This document shows, piece by piece, positions 57,401-64,000 of a stretch of 64,000 nucleotides of DNA (positions are counted from its first letter, which is position 1; each line of letters begins with the position of its first letter). The translations under genes and the position numbers were made by a program. Below the pieces are notes generated by a model, which was given only the letters and a program-made list of their open reading frames with translations, searched no databases and was not told where the DNA came from. Source of the DNA: Atrina japonica (lineage: Eukaryota; Mollusca; Bivalvia; Pterioida; Pinnidae); assembly GCA_030159075.1 (NCBI GenBank), contig BROG01000046.1:1265001-1329000 (forward strand), in the 5' to 3' direction.

Positions 57401-60400
57401 ACAAATTTCATTTACATGCTGTTATATGAGGAAAACAATACTAGAGAAAATGTTAGCAACAGAAAGACATGCTGTTATATAATATATACATATCTATTGA
57501 AGTGAAACAGAAGATAAATGATGCATTCAATTTGAGTAAAAATTCAGCATTAATTGTAACATGCAATCAGAAAATGAACGTTGTAATCATCAATGAGAAA
57601 ATAATCTGTTATGTTGTAGTACAGTGGAACATGAGATACCACCTCATACACCATTGAAAAGCGGTCTCTCAAGACAGGTGGTCTCTAAAAAAGGTCCTAT
57701 TTCAAGAGTTAATTAAATGAACTGTTTTCTGAATGAGGTCTAAAAGATAGGTGGCCTCTCATGAATGATTAAGCTACTGCAAAAAAAATAATGTTATCTT
57801 TAAAATTGTTTTCAAAGTCTGTATTTACACATAAAAATGCAAAAGCATTTGTGAACTTTAATATTTCAATTTTGAAAATTAAAAAAAAAGTTAAAATCAT
57901 AATTTCTGATGGCTGGTTGCAAATAACATAATTGTTTTGATTTTCTATCTAATAACATCAGATTACATTTTATATCCAAATCAAACAAAACACAAAAGAC
58001 AAGCTTAAATCAGAGTACTGAAGGAAACATGGTGAAAATTGTTTAATATTGACTAAATAAATCTATTCTTGAAGAACAATTAACACTACATCAAATCAAT
58101 GAAATATTTCAAATGTGACTTTAGAAGTGAATTATGCAATAACATCTAAGGCAATGGTGTAAAAAGTGATAAAATTGTTATCATATAGGCATATGTCAAT
58201 CATTTTTATGAAGTAATCGTATATTTTTCAACAAGAATTAAATTACTGACCACTGAAATACCAGATTGCTTGAATCATTTTAAAAACTTTTTTTAAAATC
58301 TTTTTGAAGTAAAGAACTTGATAAAATTTAAATTTCCTTCAGCACTTAAATTCTGACCTTGCACTTAAATTTTTTATATAAATCACAAACAGTCAAGACA
58401 AAAGAGTATAATGCTATAAACACTTTGTTGCTAATGGTTACATGTTCAGCTACACAGCACTAAATAGATAGATTTCATCATACCTTTTGCTAACTCGATA
58501 AGTGGCTGTTTCTAATTTCCCTGTTCTAGCATTATGCACGGTCGCTCTATCTAACTAACACCAGATCAAAACAAAATACAATGTCAAAAGAAACACATTG
58601 TAAATGTAATTAAAGGGAAGCTTGCTTTCAGATTGGCGCCAGTAAAATTTGATACAAAGAGATGATGCAATCAAATCAGCATATAGATATAGATTTTTCT
58701 TCATTACAGATATGCCTGCTTATTTTCCCACTTATTTTTAAATCCTGATCTACATTTGTATGAAGCCTGACATGATGCTTTACTAAGCATACAGAATTGC
58801 AACTATTAACCAAAATCATCCCCGTTTTCCCCACAAGATCATCAACAAGAGCATTCAGCTGAACTCTTTAAGTACGCTCATAATGTTACAATGGTACCTG
58901 GTAACATATTACCCTGACAACCATCTATGTTAATTTGCTACTCTACTCGCACAGTATGTATCCTTATGTTTTTTGCCTTGTGATCTTTCAAAAAAACATG
59001 AAATGGAAAAGTTCTGGGTTTAAATCCTGTATGGTAAGCCATAAGATTTGAACAGAGGTAATGACTTTCCTTAAATAAATGGCTGAATTGAGATAAAGCC
59101 ACAGGTCTTTTGAATTTGACTTGAAACAGAGAAGCCATAATCTTAAAAATGTCACTGGGCTGTATGGTGGCACAATAAAAATGCCAATGAGCATTTCAAG
59201 GGCAATAACTCTTTACAAGGTACCAAAATAACAACATCCGTTGACAATAACTGTCATGCAATCAAAAGCAAGCTTTTTATGCAACAAGTCAAGACAAAGT
59301 CAGAAGAATGTTAGGTGCTTAAAGGTCTTACCCCATTACTTTGGTAAACTAACCTTTTACTGACTCTATAATGAGCATATTCTAATTTCCCTGTCACCGG
59401 GTTTTGGATAGTTGCTCTATTTAACTGCCCCAAGAGAATAAAAGGAAATGAGAGATCTGTCTACATCTATTAACTGAATTTATAAATACTTGTTATCAAA
59501 TTATGATACTGGAATCAAACTGAAGCATGTAATCATTTTGTGGATAATTCTATAAACATTCAAATTTACTTAAAAAGGATGGAAAAAAACAAACATTTTA
59601 CTCTTAAAAACATGGTGAACTTCGTATTCACTTTTCCATATATATATATATATATATATGTTCTTTCACAAGTTTGCATTCATATCACATTTATGATACA
59701 ACTTTGGAAGTTTCCATTTTGCAAGTCTCTAGCGAGCTAAAATGGAATATTCACTATGAGTATCATAAATGTGATATGAATGGAAACTCATGAAAGATTC
59801 TTTTTATCATATGATCTAACAATTGTTCCAACTTGACCAAATTTGTTCCAACTAGGTCAAATACATGCACAAAAATAAGTGCATAAAACATATTGTAAAT
59901 ATTGCTGATGTGTTTGTACATACATTTAGCCTAAATTTTAAATTATTATTAACATCTACATACTTTTACAGATGTTGAATGTAGCAAAATTGTCAACTTG
60001 AATACAACATAATTTTAAAATTTTCTACACATTTTATTTAATTGTCCTCATTCAAGTTCAATTGACGTCACAAATACCAAATGACGTCATCGTCAACCTT
60101 CAGTGTACATAGTGAATAAAAGTAGTGCTGTTCATTAGCCAATCAAATCACTGCTAGGCTTTATTATACATGTTACATATAAAATATTTATGTAATCTGT
60201 TATGAAGCTGCATAACACATAGATCATATGATAAAATACTTAATTATAACCATTTTCTAATATAAATACTATATCATTACCAAACACCTATGATTCAAGA
60301 AACATAAGTTAAATTTTTCTTAACACAATGTATACACATATTTAAATATAGAGTAATAATCAATGGATATGTACATACAGGATATTGCCTACTTAACAAA

Positions 60401-62677
60401 ATATTGATCATATTAATGTATAGGAGTCAGTCTCTCTCTCTCTCTGTCTCTCTCTCTCTCTGTCTCTCTCAATGATTTTAAATTTAAGCTGAATACCTTT
60501 TTTAATTTACATTATATAAAACATTGCTATTTTCAAGATTTCAAGATATTGCCTTCACACAAACCATAGTTACCTTTGGAGTAGCTATTCTTTTTATTGT
60601 TTCTATTTCATAATCAGTGACGATATCACGATAAATAACAATCCATGGGTTCAGGTAGATGTCCTCCTCTTTAGCGGGCAGTAACAACAACAGAGGATGA
60701 CCATTGGTTTTGTAGCGGCATCGCAGCTTGTGTTTGTATTTATATTCCTAAAGTAGAGGATATACTTTAAAGATAATGTAACTTATATGCAGAACAGTTC
60801 CAAAATTAACAAAGCATGAAATTTCATGTCTGACATGAAATTAATCGATGTGAACATTAAAAAGTTCATAATGTAAACAAATTTATAATTAAAAAATTAA
60901 TTCAAAAGAATTAATTGTAAGCATTATACATCAACACTCGATTTTCATGATAATCTAAATCAAAAGAACCATAAACCCTAATTCAAAAAAATATGACAAG
61001 ACAAAATAAAACACACAGTGGGTAGTGTGGAACCTGTCTTGAAAGACCACCTATCATTAGAGACCACCTGCTTAAAACCACTTAGTCCAATAATCTTTTA
61101 GATAAAACTTTTTTTGAGAGATCACCTGTCTTGAGAGACGACATGTCATTTCAGCAGTAGATGGGGTAGTCTCTAGGGATTGAAATTAACTCATTCTGCC
61201 ACAAGCTAATTTTAGCCTGTAGATTTAAATCTATTATCTAAAATGAAAATCCACATGCCAATTTGAAATTGGAGAAAATTCAACATTATTTTTGGATTCT
61301 AGAGTAGATACCATGCACAACCAAAGTAATTTGTACATGTACATATGTATAACACAATATGTAAAATGCAAAGGAACAAAACCAATAACTGTTGATCATG
61401 TTGAGTATTCATGTCATACTTGGCCAAGTTAAAGGGCTATTAGCTGTTTTTTTCCCCAGAAATTCCTTTGCCACTCGCTATTAATTTCCCACAATAACAT
61501 TTTATACCAGCAATTTTACAATTTAATTGGATTTTCATGATTATTTCCAGCTAATTTCGAACCCTGGTCTCTTAAGACAAGTTCAACTTTGTAAGATAAA
61601 ACTTAAACTATTTTAGTCCACACAAAAATGTTAAACAAAAATTACATGTGTATGTTCTCCACGGCATAAACTTTCATATGTTTTAAATTCGGCAGTTTGT
61701 CTGTATGCATCTCCAGGTGGACCATCCTGCTGCTGTTCTCTCTTTTCTATGAGATCATCAGATCCATCATCACCTCGTTTTGATTCAGATTTTTCTTTGT
61801 CCTCCAACATTTTTTTATAGTAACTACGGTTATTTTGAGCTCTTGTATGGTGGGGAACTGTTGAAGGATAGAAATATAAAGATCTCTGCTAATTATTGTA
61901 CTTGTGATGGACTCATAATAGATCTATATTACCTGTATATACCTATGATGGTATATTACCTGGAAATTTTTGCCTTTAATGACAGAAAACATCTGAAATT
62001 TGCATTAAACCACATGGATGGCACGTATGTCCGTGCTTCAATCATATAGCTTCAAAAGTTTGCTTTCATTTTTAATTCGCCCTCCCATCTAAGGACAAAA
62101 ATAACAAACATTAAACGAGAGCGAAAATTTCCAGGTATACAGTATTACAGTGAAACCTGTATATAGAGGCTACCCAAGGTACCAGAAAATATTGACCTTT
62201 ATGTGCAGGTGACCCTTATAGACAGGTTCAATTTAGTTGAAGTATGCAGTCAAGGGACTTGAAAAACCGGCCTTTATATACAGGTAATCCTTATATAGAG
62301 GTGGCCATTATAGCAGGTTTTACTGTATTTTAGCAGTATCTTAGAATGTTACAGTGTTTACACAAAATAAATTAGAAAACCTGACAAACAGAACATTATC
62401 TTAACCTCATGAATACATGAAACTGTTTGAAAATACATTAATCACTTCAAATTCATTGTCATTTGAATTCATTTGGGAAATTTCGACTACAAATTTATAG
62501 GTGAAAATACATTTTTTGCATTGCAAATGGGTCCTTATTTTGGCCCCCTACGATAGGGTAGAAAATCCCTGATTATTTTAATAGAGAATTACATTACACT
62601 AATACAATATAATATAAAAACTTACCTATTGACAGCAATTCATCTGTTAAAGTCAAAGCCTGTTTTATATTTCCTTG
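48282..62677 (-). CDS. P4HA: Prolyl 4-hydroxylase alpha subunit (partial, C-terminal part), with two pairs of alternative exons
   Basis: ER-lumen enzyme that hydroxylates prolines in collagen X-Pro-Gly repeats using Fe(II), 2-oxoglutarate, O2 and ascorbate; in animals it works as a tetramer with protein disulfide isomerase (family knowledge). Exons in transcript order: 62626-62677, 61646-61857, 60574-60747, then 59354-59424 or 58484-58554, then 54921-55020, 53002-53055, then 51084-51146 or 50404-50469, then 48746-48814 and 48282-48449. All phases agree and give 320 or 321 visible residues. Visible parts are the end of the peptide-binding TPR region, an acidic linker, and the whole 2OG-Fe(II) dioxygenase domain. 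Iron ligands are H216 and D218 in EPHFDF and H287 in TRHAACPVLVG; K297 should bind 2-oxoglutarate. The H216-H287 gap of 71 and H287-K297 gap of 10 equal those I recall for human P4HA1. The signal peptide and N-terminal ~200 residues are off the right edge. The gene is related to both P4HA1 and P4HA2 and should not be forced to either. Confidence 0.94.
48746..48814 (-). CDS. P4HA: P4HA penultimate exon
   Basis: 23 codons: MTDVDAGGATVFPYIGVKLF then PQK. It matches the MSDVSAGGATVFPEVG block. The acceptor is catttcttgaag, unusual in the A before AG, and the donor AAG|GTAACT. Confidence 0.94.
49029..49390. mobile_element. MITE family C, copy in P4HA intron
   Basis: It starts gggcccaaagttacctaatt and shares acacttatgattttcctgta, aagttttcttcaaatttgca and gcagttacagaataaatttt with the copy at 15003. 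The right end is worn. Confidence 0.65.
50404..50469 (-). CDS. P4HA: P4HA alternative exon 2b (alternative to 51084-51146)
   Basis: 66 bp reading KEETNAFKSLGTGNRIATWL then TY, between gattatag and GTAAGT. It resembles the KDEPDAFKELGTGNRIATWL form found in P4HA1 and the other P4HA2 form. Phase 0 at both ends. Using this exon gives a His-to-His spacing of 71 residues; using 2a gives 70. Confidence 0.9.
51084..51146 (-). CDS. P4HA: P4HA alternative exon 2a (alternative to 50404-50469)
   Basis: 63 bp reading RREPTSLEKKVGNRIATFLT then Y, between tttttgcag and GTAAGT. It resembles the short-type exon of human P4HA2 (GLKTEGNRLATFLNY). It is phase 0 at both ends and aligns with the exon 615 bp downstream through GNRIAT. 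Confidence 0.88.
53002..53055 (-). CDS. P4HA: P4HA exon carrying the HxD iron ligands
   Basis: 18 codons: VANYGLGGHYEPHFDFAR. H216 and D218 of the HxD pair are present, so the exon is catalytically intact. The acceptor is gtcattgtag and the donor AGA|GTAAGT, phase 0 at both ends. Confidence 0.95.
53645..53860. mobile_element. Inverted-repeat element, P4HA intron
   Basis: tattctcaagtctgaaaata faces gaatattctcagacttgagt, and ccggcaccacaaaacatttt faces ttaagttttatggtgccagg. About 215 bp; it also pairs at tagccaatcag/ctgataggcta. Confidence 0.65.
54921..55020 (-). CDS. P4HA: P4HA exon after first alternative pair
   Basis: 100 bp that completes the split serine and reads AWLREQDDPVIRNVNNRIQA then VTGLDMKTAEDLQ. 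The acceptor is gttttgtag and the donor CAG|GTAGAT. It matches the SAWL...TGLDVSTAEELQ block of P4HA1. Confidence 0.94.
55065..55151. mobile_element. 90-bp palindromic element family E, copy 2
   Basis: Opposite orientation to the first copy: taactcatcaacccatgaaa ... agaccagtccaaatgtgtct ... aaatgagtta. It lies in P4HA, just upstream (on the - strand) of exon 54921-55020. Confidence 0.72.
55700..55850 (+). repeat. ~26-bp tandem repeat
   Basis: Six copies of aacaccaaccacatttgtaa atattt, lying in the P4HA intron between the two alternative exon pairs, next to a family H element. Confidence 0.85.
55848..56030. mobile_element. Dispersed element family H, copy 2
   Basis: Same order of segments as copy 1 (ttgtctataaaggccactca, cataaagaggtttattcatt, ggtctttataggcaggtgcc), about 80% alike by eye. 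Related sequence also occurs at 62148-62328 and 22945-23080. Confidence 0.65.
56190..56520. repeat. ~65-bp tandem array of the family G end
   Basis: Five copies of gagaccatcccatctgacac ... gaaatgtggtctgacaagac ... tacagtgaaacctgtctt, with a period of about 60-67 bp. The unit is the terminal part of the dispersed family G element. Reverse-strand frames of ~75-97 codons arise only from the repeat. Confidence 0.82.
58484..58554 (-). CDS. P4HA: P4HA alternative exon 1b (mutually exclusive with 59354-59424)
   Basis: 71 bp reading LDRATVHNARTGKLETATYR then VSK and a split serine, bounded by ctggtgttag and GTATGA. It is most like the main human P4HA1 isoform (LSRATVHDPETGKL). Including both 71-bp exons, or neither, would shift the frame, so only one can be used. 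Confidence 0.9.
59354..59424 (-). CDS. P4HA: P4HA alternative exon 1a (mutually exclusive with 58484-58554)
   Basis: 71 bp reading LNRATIQNPVTGKLEYAHYR then VSK and a split serine. It sits between cttggggcag and GTTAGT on the - strand. It is most like the variant of human P4HA1 that reads LRRATISNP. It is the same length and phase as the exon 800 bp downstream, and the two align over their whole length. Confidence 0.9.
59662..59797. repeat. Hairpin beside P4HA alternative exon 1a
   Basis: A perfect 23-bp inverted pair, cattcatatcacatttatgatac against gtatcataaatgtgatatgaatg in the same order, extends to ~36 bp with a few mismatches (tctttcacaagtttg / tctttcatgagtttc). It lies 238 bp upstream, on the - strand, of exon 59354-59424. 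Confidence 0.8.
60063..60089. promoter_or_regulatory. Two consensus CRE-like palindromes (TGACGTCA)
   Basis: TGACGTCA occurs at 60063-60070 and again at 60082-60089, inside a P4HA intron. This octamer is the CREB/ATF consensus. Function is inference; it could mark an intronic enhancer. Confidence 0.3.
60574..60747 (-). CDS. P4HA: P4HA exon: entry into dioxygenase domain
   Basis: 58 codons beginning EYKYKHKLRCRYKTNGHPLL, corresponding to the RLFCRYH region of vertebrate enzymes. It then reads LLPAKEEDIYLNPWIVIYRD and ends TIKRIATPK|GTAACT. Phase 0 at both ends. Confidence 0.93.
61026..61175. mobile_element. Dispersed element family G, P4HA intron
   Basis: tgtggaacctgtcttgaaag, agaccacctgcttaaaacca and cagtagatggggtagtctct match the other copies. 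The right end runs into the family F element at 61175. Confidence 0.62.
61175..61567. mobile_element. Terminal-inverted-repeat element family F, P4HA intron
   Basis: agggattgaaattaactcat at the left faces cagctaatttcgaaccctgg at the right. Size and end sequence are close to the copy at 27343. Confidence 0.55.
61646..61857 (-). CDS. P4HA: P4HA exon: charged linker
   Basis: 212 bp: it completes a valine and reads 70 open codons, with an acidic/basic linker (KMLEDKEKSESKRGDDGSDD) and then YESLCRGE, the conserved junction before the catalytic domain. The acceptor is ccttcaacag and the donor CAT|GTAAT, phase 0. The linker itself is poorly conserved, as in other animals. Confidence 0.9.
62148..62328. 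mobile_element. Dispersed element family H, diverged copy
   Basis: cagtgaaacctgtatataga, gcaggtgacccttatagaca, atatagaggtggccattata and gcaggttttactgta. Ends are inverted (acagtgaaacctg / caggttttactgt). Confidence 0.55.
62626..62677 (-). CDS. P4HA: P4HA exon: last helix of TPR-like peptide-binding domain
   Basis: 52 bp reading QGNIKQALTLTDELLSI, which matches the G-[DN]-[LI]-x-x-A-L-x-L-T-x-x-L-L-S helix of P4HA proteins. On the - strand the acceptor is cttttttcag and the donor G|GTAAG, leaving phase 1. No further upstream exon was recognised to 64000. Confidence 0.83.
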
Positions 62678-63164
62678 CTGAAAAAAGAACAAATTACATC
62701 AGATACAAATAAATGCTTTTGCCATTACTTATTGAAAAGAATCTCCATAGATACAGAAAAAAATTAGTAGAATTTCATTATGTCCCGATTTTAATTGATA
62801 GAAAAAAAAAATGTTAATTAAAATTTCGGTTAACTCGAATTTCAGATATCTCAAAATAATAGAGGTGGTTCTGTGAATTTTGAGATCACGGTATTCCACT
62901 GTATCTTACTTTCATTTCACAAAAAGTAAGATTTTTTTTGCTTGTGATTCTGTTACCATTCAGAATTTAATTATTTGCATATTGTGACTTGAATCAATAA
63001 ACTTATTTCAGGACATAGATGGACTCACTATTTTATAACTACTGTATTACCTCCCCTCACTATATTGTTACCTTACAGACCAATGTTTTATGATAATAAC
63101 AATATATGGGGTTTTGATTACTTCCCCTTATTCAATTGATACAGACTACACAAGTACCTGTACT

Positions 63165-63253
63165 TAACCCATTTACCCCCTAAAGACACATTTAGATTGG
63201 TCTAAGTCAATGATTTACAGAAGCATCCACTGTTTTTAGGGTTTAATTAGTTA
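63165..63253. mobile_element. 90-bp palindromic element family E, copy 3
   Basis: taacccatttaccccctaaa, gacacatttagattggtcta and tccactgtttttagggttta follow the same order as at 28059. The inverted ends are more worn. Confidence 0.68.
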
Positions 63254-63704
63254 ATGATGCAATCTGTTCATATGGTTTACTTGTAAATAATTTCATAAAG
63301 CAATGTAATTATTTACCTTTACCTATAATGTTTAACATAATATATTTATGACCCAAATAACAAATATATATATGATTACCTCAATTATTAAACAGTTCTT
63401 AAAAAGTGCCATTTTTTCCATTCAGAATCTGCCATTGAACTTTTTTTTTATAAAAATTGAAATAAAGTAGATCTGAATCTTGTCTTCAAACAACTTGAAA
63501 CAAGACCTTCATCTTTAATCATATCTTCTGTCTTGCTTGATGATTTGTCCAAGCTGTCTTGATTTAATTATCAATGTAGATGCGATACATCGATTCCTAC
63601 AGAGTCCTTTATTGTGATGTATTTTGTAATAAACTGAAGTTATAAATCACCATACACAACTAAATGTCAAATACAGCACACATAACATTTATGTTTCAAT
63701 TAAG

Positions 63705-63988
63705 TTTGGGGCCTCTGAGGGGGAGTGGTAAGATCATTTGTTTAATTGGTGTTATACATCACACCCAGCAATTTTACAGTGCCAGATTTTAATGGTGGAG
63801 GAGATAACTCTGTTACAATGTATCTGAGATTTCATTTGAGACCACCAGCCTTCTTCAAGTAAACTGACAAACTCTCTGATAAAATCAGTCCGGCGGGGTT
63901 TGAACCCATGTTGACTGGAACTTCATAGTGAGGGACTTCATAGTCTAAAGTACAATGCTCTAATTATTTTTCAACGGAGACCCCCTGA
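63705..63988 (-). mobile_element. Family 2 SINE, reversed, in P4HA intron
   Basis: On the - strand it begins ggggtctccgttgaaaaata, has B box gggttcaaaccccgcc, then tcagtttacttgaagaaggc and the family end gctgggtgtgatgtataaca. It is diverged from the copy at 32650. Confidence 0.78.
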
Positions 63989-64000
63989 GTAGTCAGAATG

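Larger units (their letters stand above)
62678..64000 (-). other. P4HA: P4HA intron reaching the window edge
   Basis: Upstream of the first visible P4HA exon. It carries a 90-bp palindromic element (63165-63253) and a reversed SINE (63705-63988). No further P4HA exon was recognised, so the next one lies beyond the window. Confidence 0.6.

Noticed and set aside
63390..63440. Possible further P4HA exon on the - strand
   Set aside because: All frames meet stops or lack the conserved residues expected upstream of the first visible exon.

Overview
The window is nuclear DNA from an invertebrate animal, most likely a bivalve or other lophotrochozoan mollusc. The evidence is split genes with GT/AG introns, strong A+T richness, tRNA-headed SINEs ending in a tail like those common in bivalve genomes, many short foldback transposons, and a great excess of the palindrome TACATGTA. 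The species cannot be named from the sequence.

Two genes are supported and they converge tail to tail. On the + strand, ten coding exons between 16396 and 33686 join in a single frame to a 950-residue protein, the orthologue of vertebrate TBC1D16, a Rab GTPase-activating protein. Its TBC domain keeps the catalytic arginine and glutamine. On the - strand, the 3' two thirds of a collagen prolyl 4-hydroxylase alpha subunit gene (P4HA) runs from 62677 down to 48282. Its signal peptide and N-terminal exons lie beyond the right edge.

The most notable result is in P4HA. Two positions each have two homologous alternative exons: 71 bp and 71 bp at 59354-59424 and 58484-58554, and 63 bp and 66 bp at 51084-51146 and 50404-50469. 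As I recall the vertebrate genes, P4HA1 has an alternative pair at the first position and P4HA2 at the second. This single gene carries both, so it could encode four enzymes and may preserve the ancestral arrangement.

Layout: 1-16315 has no recognisable gene and is full of repeats and foldback elements; it is intergenic DNA or a 5' intron of TBC1D16. 16316-33686 is TBC1D16, whose introns hold SINEs, minisatellites and MITE-like elements. 33687-48281 holds the TBC1D16 3' UTR, intergenic repeats and the P4HA 3' UTR, including a TTAA-flanked 2.2 kb element and a recent SINE. 48282-62677 is P4HA. 62678-64000 is P4HA intron with a reversed SINE. The two genes have no evident functional link.
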